From Cladophialophora immunda (Eukaryota; Ascomycota; Eurotiomycetes; Chaetothyriales; Herpotrichiellaceae), in assembly GCF_000835495.1 (NCBI RefSeq), contig NW_015622547.1, forward strand, positions 3,720,001-3,784,000: a stretch of DNA of 64,000 nt, in the 5' to 3' direction. Every line of letters starts with the position of its first letter. The stretch's first letter is position 1. Made by a program: the position numbers and the translations under genes. Shown in pieces: positions 42,514 through 53,247 of this stretch. The notes under the pieces are model-generated. The model worked only from the letters and a program-made list of their open reading frames with translations, was not told the DNA's origin and did not search any database.

Positions 42514-43155
42514 ATGTGTAACACCGTCATCCCCGGAAGATACTGCGAGTGCGGGAAGATCTTGGAAATTTTCACGAGCTACGTCGAGGAATGCGTCGTC
42601 ATCACGCAGGACGCCGAGAAGCAACCGGGGGACTGCGGCGAGATGAACGAGATGCGAGTGCCGGTGGACTGGGAGACTTGCCCTGGAGGCTGTTCATCCT
42701 CCGGCAGCCCGGCCATGGAATCCACGCCTGGTCCCTCCCCGGAAGCCGACGACCACAGAATCAAGGCCGAGACATCTCGAGAGGACACCCCAGTGGCGAC
42801 ACCCGATTCTTCGACTTGCTCACACCAGAGCCCGGCGAGTACTCCAGTAGCTGAAGGCGAGAATCTTTCGGACGAGAACGAGAATGAGGCCGAAAGACCA
42901 GCAGTTTCTCCGGCGTTCACACCCCAAGACGTCCCGGACCTCCTGAGCAAGCTCATTCGTACGCTTGAGGGTATGTCGGTAGCTCTTCAGGATATCAAGA
43001 GCCAGGTGGACCATATTCAACGCACTCCCGGCGTCGGGGGCGGTGGAAACAGCAACCAGGGTGGAGGGCGTGTCATAGTCGTTGAGACTCCGACGAATAT
43101 CGAGAATGTTGTGAAGCTCGTCTTACGCAGCCAGTACGCAGCAAAGGGCGAGTGA
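42514..43155 (+). CDS. Orphan protein with N-terminal Cys cluster
   Basis: Function unknown. Intronless, 213 residues from the ATG at 42514. The N-terminal 60 residues hold seven cysteines (positions 2, 11, 13, 27, 41, 56 and 60) and begin MCNTVIPGRYCECGK, which resembles the short Cys motifs at the start of many uncharacterised fungal proteins; it could bind zinc. Residues about 60-135 are rich in Ser, Pro, Glu and Thr and probably disordered. Residues 138-170 (PDLLSKLIRTLEGMSVALQDI and onwards) look helical, perhaps a coiled coil, followed by a Gly/Asn-rich linker and a final conserved-looking stretch, VVETPTNIENVVKLVLRS. Codon use is like that of the neighbours. The clean ATG, absence of internal stops and ordered composition make it a real gene in my view; RNA evidence is lacking. 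Confidence 0.75.
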   Translation: MCNTVIPGRYCECGKILEIFTSYVEECVVITQDAEKQPGDCGEMNEMRVPVDWETCPGGCSSSGSPAMESTPGPSPEADDHRIKAETSREDTPVATPDSSTCSHQSPASTPVAEGENLSDENENEAERPAVSPAFTPQDVPDLLSKLIRTLEGMSVALQDIKSQVDHIQRTPGVGGGGNSNQGGGRVIVVETPTNIENVVKLVLRSQYAAKGE

Positions 43156-43375
43156 AGGGATCGGAAAGGAGATACGGATGGGGGAAAAGAAAGGCGTCTC
43201 TACCTGAGAACAGAGAAGGATTGAGGCCGTAAAGGTAGCAGACAGGACACTGCTAGACAGAGTCTATTGATCCAATTAGATCGCCCACGAAATCCAGTAC
43301 AGAGCTGAGAATTTCTAAATTCCGACTGCGCAATTCCAATCTCTTCTCCATGGATAGTTGATCTGCAAGCAGTTT

Positions 43376-45061
43376 CTAATGCGAATCCGAAATACGAACT
43401 TTCACCAATAATATCCCAGTGCTCTTCGATGGTGTGATGTGACCTTTATCAGTCTTTTCTTGTGTCTCATCTCTCTTGTTTCGCCAGTACATCCCTCTTT
43501 CATTCAAAGCCCAGACGGCTACTATTCCGCCGAGACCGCTCAGCACGCCGGCTAGAGTAAAGAACCAGCCTCTCCCCACACCTTCGAAAAGCGGCTGCAT
43601 GGCCGCCACTGCGGCAGCGCTCATTGCACACCTGATTGTGTTTCCGGCGGCAGCAGCAGTGCTGGGCATCTTCGGGAATCCATCAACAAGAAGCGTGTTG
43701 AAGCAGTTGACGATCCACGTGGCCAAAAACCCCATGGCAAATTGGAAAGCCAAGGGCACGGCCACATGGACGTGCTCTTGGATGGCCCAGCCGTACCCAG
43801 TGCTGATGCCTAGACTCGCGAGCAAGAGCCAGATACACCCTCTACTTCTCGCCCGCTCGATCGGGAACCCGACAAGGTCCTCTGCCTTGGCCTTGTCCAC
43901 CACTAAGCCCGCTTGTCTCGCAACAAGTCGGTGGTTGTGGTCCATCGCCTTGCCGGTAATATACATACAGAAGATGACCCCTGCCGACCCAGGGAGATAT
44001 GCTAGGCCAATCTGCAGCTCGTTGAAGTTGTAAGGGTGTCGCCCATATGTGTATGGGATGGATGCCTGTACCGTGTACCACAAGGCGTAGAGGGTCCCCA
44101 CGAGCCACAAAACGAGTGCTGTATCAGGATACGCCATGATCCTGATCGACATGAGCGGGCTGCGGAATTTCACGCTTCTCGTTGGTGGCCTTGTGGGTTG
44201 TTCGTTGCTCTGGCCAGGCCGCAAACCCACTGGCTTCGTGAGGTCAATCAAGGGCCGATTCCATACCTGATCCTCAACCGATCCATTACCAACCACGGTT
44301 CTCGCGGTCTCGGGGAGAAACAGTCCAAGTGTAAGCACCATCAGGGCACCAAAAATCACCAAGGCCCAGAATGCCCACCACACACTCCCTGAGCTCCGTG
44401 CAATCCAGCCACCCACAATGGGCCCAATTGCGGTCCCCAGATTAGCTGCTGCCAACACCGGTCCCAGCATTTCCCCCCTTTCACTAGGCATGCATATGTC
44501 TGAGACGACACCGTAGCAGATGCTCAGCACGGCACTGGATCCCAGGCTCTGCAGAGCGCGAAGGACCAGCAATGCCGCATAGCTGGAGGGGTTGAGCGCA
44601 AGCCCTAGTGATGCTAGGGTGTAGATGGTGAACGACGCCAAAAATAAAGGCCGACGCCCGCAAGTGTCTGCAAAAGTGGACACGATTAGAGGAGACAGCG
44701 CTTGGAAGATGATGAATATTGTTATAGTCAAGTTGATCTTCTGGGGGGAGACGTCGAAGTGTGTCGAGAGGAGCGGGAGCAGAGGTAGATATATCGTCGC
44801 CGTCAGGGGAGACGTGAGAGTCGCAAACCCAAGCAACACGGTGACGGCGCGTCGAGATGGACCAGTGAACACAGAATACACGTTGGTATCGACGGTTGCA
44901 GCAGTCTGGATTCCATCTGAGCCTGGACACTCCGAACTCTTCTCTGAAATCATTGCGGGAGCTGCATATGATCTCAGGACAACTTGTTTGGTTAAGGACG
45001 TGCCTCGGAAGGCTGGCTTGGGAGGGTCATGGCACAAGAATTCCGGAAGATCACAACACAT
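43376..45061 (-). CDS. MFS transporter, DHA1 (multidrug:H+ antiporter-like) family
   Basis: Plasma-membrane proton-coupled transporter with an unknown substrate. Intronless, 561 residues from the ATG at 45061; a second ATG at 44953 (MISEKSSE) gives 525 residues and may be the true start, since the first 36 residues have no family match that I recognise. Twelve hydrophobic spans are visible. Motif A between spans 2 and 3 reads STFADTCGRRPLFL, and the antiporter-type motif C in span 5 is ANLGTAIGPIVGGWIA. A central cytosolic loop (about 280-315) is Arg/Pro-rich. These features fit the DHA1 branch that includes Qdr-like drug and polyamine exporters. It is divergent from the tartrate-dehydrogenase-like gene, 1,028 bp apart, and convergent with the orphan gene. 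Confidence 0.9.
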   Translation of the reverse strand: MCCDLPEFLCHDPPKPAFRGTSLTKQVVLRSYAAPAMISEKSSECPGSDGIQTAATVDTNVYSVFTGPSRRAVTVLLGFATLTSPLTATIYLPLLPLLSTHFDVSPQKINLTITIFIIFQALSPLIVSTFADTCGRRPLFLASFTIYTLASLGLALNPSSYAALLVLRALQSLGSSAVLSICYGVVSDICMPSERGEMLGPVLAAANLGTAIGPIVGGWIARSSGSVWWAFWALVIFGALMVLTLGLFLPETARTVVGNGSVEDQVWNRPLIDLTKPVGLRPGQSNEQPTRPPTRSVKFRSPLMSIRIMAYPDTALVLWLVGTLYALWYTVQASIPYTYGRHPYNFNELQIGLAYLPGSAGVIFCMYITGKAMDHNHRLVARQAGLVVDKAKAEDLVGFPIERARSRGCIWLLLASLGISTGYGWAIQEHVHVAVPLAFQFAMGFLATWIVNCFNTLLVDGFPKMPSTAAAAGNTIRCAMSAAAVAAMQPLFEGVGRGWFFTLAGVLSGLGGIVAVWALNERGMYWRNKRDETQEKTDKGHITPSKSTGILLVKVRISDSH

Positions 45062-46089
45062 TCCACTCAGTAATCCCAGAGATCATCCCATTCTTGACAG
45101 CATGCAGCAGCCATTCACTGGTTGACGCGCGGATTCCCCTAATTAAAAACACCATATTCATGACATAGGATGCTAGCCACATTCAGGCAGGCAAGAAGGA
45201 TAAGGAGATAGGTCAGATACTGTGGCATTTGCACCACGAGGCCCTACAACAGTCTTCGCCATCTATGCGCCTTCAAGGACACGGCTCATTCTCTTCGACG
45301 TTAGTTCAAAGTCAGCATCAAGTCCAAGCGGACCTTTTCCAAGACGGCTTTTCTGTGTCTAGGACAACGTAATAGTAGGGATGTGGTCCAAGATTGGTTG
45401 GACGTGCAGCGAACGAGGAAGATGAGAACTGCTCCTTGCTTCCGTTGTCGGCTCGAGCTCGAGTACGACGTCACAATTCGAAGTGAAGACGAGCAAATGA
45501 ACCTGTAAAGCAGAGTATCTTGCTATCTCTCCCGCGACCGGAGCTGAGGTGCATCAATGAGGGGGACCAGCCTTGCTTATATAAGAGACATTCCCGTCTT
45601 GGGCCTTTAACAACGAAAAGGTAGTTTGGTAGCAATGTTTTCCTTTGAGCTCTCATCTAGCTTTCGCCACATTCATAGAGGTAGAAAATCATTAGATATA
45701 AGCTTGTAGGGTCACTGAAATGTTGCCCCTATGATGGGTCTGCATAAGACCGAAGCCTTGTGTGGCCGGTGAACAGTTCTCGCGGCGAGGCAGGCAGACT
45801 ACCCAGATTGCCTGAGCAAGCGGGAAGACCCGAATTATACATGTCCTATGAAACCCGAAACAACTGTTGTCAGTCAATTGGTGCAGAAACAACGATACTT
45901 CCCTTGGTAGAAACTCCGATTTCGCAGTGGTTGACCAGGATCGGCCAAAAGATAGTCGGGGAAATTTTTACCCCAACAGTGATGTTATTAGGTATATAGG
46001 TATATATCCTTTCGCATTGACGTCCCCTTCACTTTACAAGCAGCTGCATATTCTGTCAGACGTCTGTGTTGGAGCAATTGATTGTCACC
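45062..46089. other. 1.0-kb divergent promoter region between MFS and dehydrogenase genes
   Basis: No coding signal. A TATA-like element lies near 45993 for the plus-strand gene, and a TTATATAA palindrome near 45577 could serve either strand. Confidence 0.5.
45993..46007 (+). promoter_or_regulatory. TATA-like element upstream of the tartrate-dehydrogenase-like gene
   Basis: Two TATATA blocks (TATATAGG TATATAT) lie about 83-97 bp before the ATG at 46090. By eye only. Confidence 0.35.
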
Positions 46090-47181
46090 ATGATTCAACA
46101 AAAGAAACTGAAAATCGCGGTCATTCCTGGGGACGGAATCGGCACAGAAGTCATGCCGTACGGCGTACGATGTCTGCAAGCAGCGGCGAAAGCTTTTAAC
46201 CTGGAACTTGAATTTGAGGAATTCGACTTCGCAAGCTGCGACTATTACAAGAAACACGGTGACATGCTTCCAAAGGACTGGAATTCCACCTTGTCCAAGT
46301 TCGACGCCATCTACTTCGGAGCAGTAGGCATGCCAGACCAAGTCCCCGACCACGTCAGTTTATGGGGTAGCCTCCTGAAGTTTCGGCGCGAGTTTGACCA
46401 GTATATCAACTTGCGGCCTGCGCGCTTAATGCCAGGAGTGCGCTGTCCACTTGCAGGGCGCAAACCAGGAGATATCGACTTCTGGATCGTTCGAGAGAAC
46501 ACTGAGGGAGAGTACAGTAGTATTGGGGGAAAGATCTTCGAGGGCACCGACCGAGAAACAGTCATCCAAGAGACAGTGATGACCCGAACTGGAGTCGACA
46601 GAGTGCTGAAATATGCTTTCGAATTGGCTCAGAGTAGGCCGAAGAAACACCTGACGAGTGCAACCAAGAGTAACGGCATAAGCATCACAATGCCTTATTG
46701 GGATACCAGGGTCGAGAATATGGCCAAGTCATACCCCGAAGTGAATGTCGACAAATACCATATCGACATCTTGACGGCACACTTTGTCCAAAGGCCTCAG
46801 ATCTTTGACGTGATAGTCGGGAGCAATCTTTTTGGAGACATTCTCTCAGACCTGGGCCCAGCCTGCACGGGGACAATAGGCATAGCCCCGTCAGGAAACA
46901 TCAATCCAACGGGTGAATTCCCAAGCCTGTTCGAGCCCGTACATGGGAGTGCGCCAGATATCGCAGGAAAGGGCATCGCCAATCCCGTAGGAATGATCTG
47001 GGCCGGTCAGATGATGCTGGAACACTTCGGCTTCAAGGAGGCTGCAGCGGCAATGCTGAAAGCGGTCGAGAACGTGCTCTCTCGAGCAGACGAGGCCGTC
47101 ATTACAGCGGACATGGGAGGGAAGGGGAACACGAAGAGTTTTGGGGAGGCGATTGAAAAGGAGATTTTGGCGTTGGCGTAA
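46090..47181 (+). CDS. Tartrate/D-malate-type dehydrogenase (isocitrate/isopropylmalate family)
   Basis: NAD-dependent oxidative decarboxylation of a 2-hydroxy dicarboxylate, most likely D-malate or tartrate. Intronless, 363 residues from the ATG at 46090; an in-frame TTG at 46066 is not needed. The N-terminus KIAVIPGDGIGTEVMPYGV is the family opening. The substrate loop LWGSLLKFRREFDQYINLRP, the block WIVRENTEGEYS, the metal-binding aspartates in NLFGDILSDL and the cofactor motif FEPVHGSAPDIAGKGIANP are all intact. GAVGMPDQVPDHVSLWG is the mark of the tartrate/D-malate dehydrogenase branch rather than Leu2 or isocitrate dehydrogenase. No mitochondrial presequence is seen, so cytosolic. Its divergent MFS partner may or may not carry the substrate. 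Confidence 0.93.
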   Translation: MIQQKKLKIAVIPGDGIGTEVMPYGVRCLQAAAKAFNLELEFEEFDFASCDYYKKHGDMLPKDWNSTLSKFDAIYFGAVGMPDQVPDHVSLWGSLLKFRREFDQYINLRPARLMPGVRCPLAGRKPGDIDFWIVRENTEGEYSSIGGKIFEGTDRETVIQETVMTRTGVDRVLKYAFELAQSRPKKHLTSATKSNGISITMPYWDTRVENMAKSYPEVNVDKYHIDILTAHFVQRPQIFDVIVGSNLFGDILSDLGPACTGTIGIAPSGNINPTGEFPSLFEPVHGSAPDIAGKGIANPVGMIWAGQMMLEHFGFKEAAAAMLKAVENVLSRADEAVITADMGGKGNTKSFGEAIEKEILALA

Positions 47182-47366
47182 ACTTGAAAGCTAGAGTATA
47201 TATCTACTTTAGAACGGCGGGATTTCTCTTATCGATACCCAGGATGAGGGTTAGAAAAAAATAATGGACCGAAGAATTCCCGATCGACGTCTTTTTCTCC
47301 TGCGCCTTGTGTTGGTTGACCTTCTGCGTGCTCTCTCCTCGCAATCTACAATTCCACTGACACTAC

Positions 47367-49274
47367 ATGGCGCCAGACAGGGGCATAGCTCCCTCCAGAG
47401 GGAAATCCTCTAGGACGTGGGATGCTCTCAACCCTCCGTTATCGCCATGGATCCTCGATGCAGTGGCCGCCATGAATTTCACTCGCATGACCCCAGTCCA
47501 AGCCTCGACCATTCCCCTCTTCATGGCCTACAAAGACGTCGTAGTTGAAGCGGTCACGGGTAGCGGAAAGACGTTGGCATATCTTATACCGGTGGTGGAA
47601 AAGTTGTTAAGACTGGAAGAGCCGATCAAGAGACACCATGTGGGTGCCATCATCGTTTCTCCCACCAGAGAATTGGCCACACAGATATACAGCGTCTTGG
47701 TTTCTTTACTGAGATTCCACCCTCCCTCCGCTGCGGCCCTCGAACCGTTGGATGAGCCAGTTGACTCTGATGCAAACAATAGGGCAGAGTCCTTTGCCCC
47801 GTCAACACTGAAGGTTGTCCCGCAGCTGCTCGTGGGCGGGTATACCAGCCCAGCACAAGACCTGAGTAAATTCCTCAAGACTTCTCCGAATGTGTTAGTT
47901 GCGACACCAGGTCGCCTTGTCGACATCATGACCTCAAGAGATGTCCATTATCCGAAGTCCTCGTTCGAAATGCTTGTGCTTGACGAGGCCGACCGACTGC
48001 TCGACCATGGATTCAAGGACGAGCTGACCAAGATTCTCAATCTTCTGCCCAAGGAGCGGAGGACAGGTCTCTTCAGCGCAAGTGTGAGCGAGGCACTAGA
48101 TCAATTGATTCGTGTGGGACTACGGAATCCTGTGAAGATTGAGGTCAAAGTGAAGGGCGCAAATGGCGTGGAAGACAAGCGGACCCCTGCGAGTCTCAAG
48201 ATGACCTATGTGGTGACCAGAGCTACTCAGAGATTTCCATTCTTAGCGGCTCTACTGAGACACCTCGACCCAATGCCGCTCCGGACAATCGTGTACTTGT
48301 CCACTTGTGCCGCGGTGGACTACTTCCAGACCCTGCTACCATCAATCATGCCATCAGAGGCAGTGCTTGTGCCTTTGCATGGTAAGCATCCAGCAAATGT
48401 GCGGGAGAAGAACTTCATCCGCTTCACAGACTCGGGCTCTCCCTCTGTACTTCTGACTACCGATGTAGCCGCCAGGGGTTTGGATATCCCTTCCGTGGAT
48501 TTGGTGGTACAGATTGACCCGCCATCAGATCCTAAGGTCTTTCTGCATCGATGCGGGCGAGCGGGTCGCGCGGGTCGCAAAGGTCTCAGTGTCGTCCTTC
48601 TACTCCCTCACGAGCAAGACTATGTGGAATTTCTAAAAGTCCGCCATACCCCCATTGAGCCCTTGACCGAACCTGGTACTTCCGACATGGCGGACGACTG
48701 CCTCGTGGCCGAGGAGAAGTTCCGAAAAATTGTCCTGACGGATCGAGCGCTGCACGACAAAGGGCAGAGGGCATTCGTCAGCTGGGTCAGAAGCTATTCG
48801 AAGCACGAAGCAAAATCTATCTTCAGCTTGGGTGGAATTGATTGGAACGATCACGCAGCTGCCTGGGGTCTGTTGAAAATGCCCAAGATCGCCGAGCTCA
48901 AGAATACCAAGCTACAGCCCTACCAGGGGCCTGATCTTGATTGGGACAGCTATGGGTACAAGGACAAGCAGCGGGAGAAGCATCGGAAACAGATGCTCGA
49001 AGAGGGTCCAGAGGATGACCGGGGAGGTGGCAAGGAGACCGACTCCAAGAAGCGGAAGAAGGGCACAGTGGCATGGTCCGAGAAGCTCGAGCGCAAGGCA
49101 AACAAGGAGGTCAGGCGATCCAAGAAGGAAGCGAGAAGACAACACGACAGGAAGGCAAAGATGACGGAAGACGAGAAGCAATATGAAGCCGAGACTGCAC
49201 GGATGATTGAGAAGCTCCGGCGCCAGCAAACGAAGGACAGCCACCAAGAAGACGTCTTCGAAGGATTTGGATGA
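47367..49274 (+). CDS. SPB4: ATP-dependent rRNA helicase Spb4 (DEAD-box)
   Basis: Remodels pre-60S particles in the nucleolus. Intronless, 635 residues from the ATG at 47367. The opening [19 protein letters not shown] and [13 protein letters not shown] form the Q motif region. Motif I is AVTGSGKT (62-69), Ia PTRELA, Ib TPGR, II DEAD near 205, III SAS (instead of SAT), and the C-terminal motifs are [13 protein letters not shown] and [16 protein letters not shown] in motif III and the sequence [20 protein letters not shown] are typical of Spb4. After the helicase core comes the Spb4-type C-terminal domain ([17 protein letters not shown], then [13 protein letters not shown]), and then a Lys/Arg/Glu-rich coiled tail with nuclear-localisation-like KKRKKG. 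Length is as in other fungi. Confidence 0.96.
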   Translation: MAPDRGIAPSRGKSSRTWDALNPPLSPWILDAVAAMNFTRMTPVQASTIPLFMAYKDVVVEAVTGSGKTLAYLIPVVEKLLRLEEPIKRHHVGAIIVSPTRELATQIYSVLVSLLRFHPPSAAALEPLDEPVDSDANNRAESFAPSTLKVVPQLLVGGYTSPAQDLSKFLKTSPNVLVATPGRLVDIMTSRDVHYPKSSFEMLVLDEADRLLDHGFKDELTKILNLLPKERRTGLFSASVSEALDQLIRVGLRNPVKIEVKVKGANGVEDKRTPASLKMTYVVTRATQRFPFLAALLRHLDPMPLRTIVYLSTCAAVDYFQTLLPSIMPSEAVLVPLHGKHPANVREKNFIRFTDSGSPSVLLTTDVAARGLDIPSVDLVVQIDPPSDPKVFLHRCGRAGRAGRKGLSVVLLLPHEQDYVEFLKVRHTPIEPLTEPGTSDMADDCLVAEEKFRKIVLTDRALHDKGQRAFVSWVRSYSKHEAKSIFSLGGIDWNDHAAAWGLLKMPKIAELKNTKLQPYQGPDLDWDSYGYKDKQREKHRKQMLEEGPEDDRGGGKETDSKKRKKGTVAWSEKLERKANKEVRRSKKEARRQHDRKAKMTEDEKQYEAETARMIEKLRRQQTKDSHQEDVFEGFG

Positions 49275-50087
49275 GCCGGGTTGGGTGCTCAGCACAGACC
49301 GCGCTGTCCGCCAACGACAGATTACCCCGTGACCCTCATCAAACTCATATGAAGCTAGTCTAGAGTGGGTGCAGTTCGGGTTGATGCCGACCCGTCACTT
49401 CATGCGACCAGCCTTGTTCGCCGCAACTGCGACCTGCGCTGCATGACCGGGACCTAGCATGCTCGACCACTGTGAGATGGTCCTTCGCACAGCACCCCCA
49501 GCACCCAATGAGCCAGAGACAGTGCCTGCCTATATGCTCCTCCTCCTCACCCAGCAGCCCGAGATCGCCAGCTCCGGACCTAATGGGGCAACATACCACA
49601 ACAAACAGTTGCGACCAGGATCACAGTCGCAAGGGACCTTCGAGAAGGCGGTTGTTCCACCGAACAATGACGCAACACCACTCTCCATCCCTCCTGTACG
49701 ATCTACTTCGTCGGTAGGGGGAAACAGCAGGGACAGAGATTGCCCGCGATGAAGCCCGGGATTGGAATGTCGGCGTGTACACCCCCAGAGGCCGGCCTGT
49801 AGTCCGTTGCCAATCGACGATTCGATCTCCAGTGCTTGAAGTCTCTATATGGAGATGAACAAGGGCGGCGAGTGCCACGCGGAGGAGGAGGGTGACAAGG
49901 AATGATATAGGACGAGGAGGAAGAAGGGCGGCGCGGGAGACTAGGAATGCAAAGGAATAAAAATGATTGTTTGCGAGTCTCCAAAACTGGTTCTGGGTAA
50001 TCAACGTCGATTGAGCTTGCATTGGATTGAATGGCATTAAAATCAACCTAATCACCTTGCAGCACGTCTCGCCCAGACACCAAAGGA
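49275..50087. other. Convergent intergenic region, no gene seen
   Basis: Between the 3' ends of SPB4 (plus) and the Ppr1-like regulator (minus). Short open frames on both strands lack recognisable content. Confidence 0.6.
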
Positions 50088-53000
50088 CTAACTGGCCGCA
50101 GCACCACCTGAACCACCATTATTCCCATTCCCACCACCGTACCCGTTCCCACTGTAGCCATTCCCGAAGAAAAAGCCCTCGAACAAGTCATATTGACCCT
50201 GACCATCGCTCCAGTCATGTTGGAAATCCAATCCCGTCATGCCAAAGCCCAGATCCAGCCCACCACCCACGTCCAGATTGAATTCGCCGTCGCCACCCCC
50301 GGTGATAGCGGTGCTCAGGAAGTCCATGCCTGGTAAGCTGGACATGAAGTCGGGATTGTACGTGTTTTGCATGTAGAATGGTTGTTGTTGCTGCTGCTGC
50401 TGCGTCTGGGGTTGCTGTGAGGCAGGAGTTTGGTTGAAGAGCAAAGGGTTGTTGGATGTGGCCATTCCGAGACCGTTGTTGATTTGCGAGTTGATACTAG
50501 AGGCAGGGGACATTTGTTGCTGACGAGGGGAATGTTGTGGTTGCTGTTGCAAGGGCGGCAGCCCCATTGCCATGGACGCTTGTGGTGATCTCTGTTGCTG
50601 GAGGCCTTGGAGTGGCTGAGGGAAGGAGAAAGAGGGTCGGGTACTCGGTTCGAGGTCATCGGGGAACAGCTCGCGGAGATCCATATCAAATTTAGGCGGT
50701 GGTCGTTTAGTCATTGGTTTAGGAGCAATGCGAGGTGCATTTGAGGTCGTTGAAGAAGGGTAAGAGTCGATTTGCATGGGCATGGGTTGGGTCTGAGATT
50801 GTGCGGACTGGCTCTGCATGCTGGATTGTCGGGCGAGTTGTTGTCGTGATTGATATTCTCCCCGCGGTTCCATCGAGAAGCCAAATCCAGGTGTAGACAT
50901 GCACATTTGAACAGTGGCTTTGCTCATTCGCTCAAAAGCGTCGCGGCAGGCTTCTGCTGGTGGGCATTTCTCCATGAGATCGCCTAGGACAGACGTTGCA
51001 GCGAGGACTGTGAAGTCGAAATCATCCAGTGTCTAAGAGATGAGTTTTTAGCATAAGATGTAAACGGGGAGGTGGGAAGACTCTTACCAAGCGCGCTCTA
51101 ACTGCCGGAGAATGCCAAACAGCATACAAGAAGGAGATGCCGGCCATGAATAGATGGTGCGTCGCGAGATACGTGTAATTGACGAGGCGCAGTCGGTGAA
51201 GTTGCCTGTAGAGTTTCAACGTCTTTTGACCAGCTTCGGCGCATTTCAAAAACACCAGATCTTCATCCTCTTTTTCCTCCAGTCTGATGCTTGACGGGCT
51301 TGATACGTCCTCGGTCGGGCTGAGCTCGTTTGCCAGAGGTGCCGGAACACTGAGGCTCTGCCGGTAGAGCATAATGACGGCTTGCCAGTAATTGAGCTCC
51401 AAGAATTGCACCGAGAAACTCACACCGGTCTCCGACGGCTCCGGTGCTGATTCTTTCCAATCATATAGTCGCTGATCAATGTCTCGTCGCCAGGAACGGA
51501 ATGAGTCGAATTTGATCAGAAAAGGAGACGGCAGCTTGGTGTGCATGAACTGGTTGCGGCGATTGGTGCCGTTCAGGCGAGCTTGCTGAGCTTGCTGATG
51601 TTGGAGGACTTGCAGGATCTCAGATTGTAAGAGCCGCAGGCGGAAATAGTGGTGGGAGACCCATTTATAGGTAGGTTCGTCTGGTGAGGCCGGCTGCAGA
51701 AATCCAGCTCTGGTGATGTACTTGTCATCAAGTAGGGAGGGGAATTCAGTGGTTACGACCTGGTCTGTGATTCCAAAAGGTCTCCCCACGCAAGTGCTGA
51801 CTAGGCGGTCAAAGGTGTAGGTACACCACCAAAGTCGCCTGCGCAAGTCGCGGATCCATTCTCGTCGTCCCTTTTCTTTCGCGTCAACTGGCACTGGTGG
51901 CTTCATATCCATCGTGGTCGGCGGACCCTGGTGGCCTTCGATATTGTTGTCGATGCCAGTTCCATCTTCATAGTGCAGACCGAGATCAACGGCCAGCCTC
52001 ATCGCAACGCCCACAATATACCAGAGTCCAGGGGCCACAGGCCTAAGCAAGGCAAAACTGCACAGTAGCAGAACAGCTTGAAGCTCCTCCAAATCACCAT
52101 TGGGACGTTCAGCGGCTTCCAGGGATGAACTGGCAGCCAGATATGACCCAAGATTGACAATCGCGGAAGCATGATATTCCTCGGGCTGGGCTTGTTGCAT
52201 GGCAAGCCTGGCCCGTTTGTGGGCATAGTCCCCTTGTTGAGAATTTGGCTGGGGATCGGACGATCCCCAGATTATGCCCGCGCCAATCGCAAACACAATG
52301 TTGAGTAAGTATAGTTCGCGGCTGGTGCGCTTCGAAGGATCGATCGAGTATGTGCGGTCAAACAAATCCATGAACTCGCCTCGATGGAGGATCGGGATCT
52401 GGGGATTGGCATGCTCAAAGTACAAATTGACCAGCTTCTCACCCAATGGTCGGTCTGGGAACGGAGCTTCTTTGATGGTGGGTTTGGTCTGTAGGCCAAA
52501 GTACGAATCTCTCATGGAGCTTCCGCCCGAAGTGGCCATATTAGGCAACGGACGACTAGGTCGGACACCAGCTCGCTCTGAGTTGTTGCAAGAGACCGAA
52601 CTCTTGACAGCAGCCAGCACGACGCGAGCGAACGATATCCCAGATGTAGACCCCAGGTATCTGGCATCAGAAGCTCCTTGCACCGAGACCATGCCAATGT
52701 TCGACACCAGCTTGTTCAGCTTATCGGCATCTTCTTGCTTCTTGTCCCAATCCTCGTTTTTGATGGCTCGCGGCGAGCCATTACTCGGGGATTGCGGTCC
52801 TATCCAAGAACTCTTTGCGCTGCCCGGCGATTGGACGGGGTCGCCCAGCTCCTTGGACTCTGCATTGTACACCTCGGCGGCATTGTAAGGAATCGCATGC
52901 GCCTTAAGCTGCTGCTCGAAATATGCCAGCCGCGTCTCGAGATAGTAGACATAGCTTCGAGGAATCTCCCGCTTGGTGATAGGGTCGTAGCCTACGCAGC

Positions 53001-53247
53001 GGACATTGGCCTTTTCGCAAGTGGAGCAGGCAGGGAGACGTTGATCGCAACGATTCTTCCTGATGCGACAGCGGTTGCAGGCCGAGACATTTCTAAAGGC
53101 CGAGGTGGCCGAAGCAGCTGAGAGGGGAGGAGGGGAGTTGGTTGAGGCCGCCACCGCAACATCCTGTGCTGGTTGGAGGAGGGGTTCGTCAGCGGGATAC
53201 GCTCGCTTTTGGCCGGCGCTCTGAGGAGAGGTGGCGGATGAGGGCAT
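50088..53247 (-). CDS. Zn(II)2Cys6 transcription factor, Ppr1-like zinc cluster
   Basis: Nuclear regulator. Two exons, 53247-51088 and 51032-50088, with a 55-bp intron, give 1,034 residues. The zinc cluster near residues 65-95 is CNRC-RIRKNR-C-DQRLPA-C-ST-C-EKANVR-C. It is followed by DPITKREIPRSYVYYLETRL and a short coiled coil, which resembles the linker and dimerisation element of yeast Ppr1 and Aspergillus UaY; those bind CGG-N6-CCG. The fungal-specific domain (about 280-650) contains LVNLYFEHANPQIPILHRGEF and LYLLNIVFAIGAG. The last 300 residues are low complexity: Gln-rich with a seven-Gln run, then acidic/aromatic patches (FMSSLPGMDFLS, DLFEGFFFGNG) and Gly/Asn repeats, as in transactivation domains. 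The ATG at 53247 is the first in the frame; an upstream in-frame TTG at 53331 is not needed. Targets are unknown. Confidence 0.92.
50381..50404. repeat. Gln-codon repeat in the regulator gene
   Basis: GTT and GCT triplets on the plus strand code a run of Gln (CAA/CAG) in the C-terminal activation-like region of the minus-strand regulator. Possible length variation between strains. Confidence 0.8.

Noticed and set aside
43476..44033. 185-codon plus-strand frame opposite the DHA1 transporter gene
   Set aside because: Antisense shadow of membrane-protein codons; no family features.
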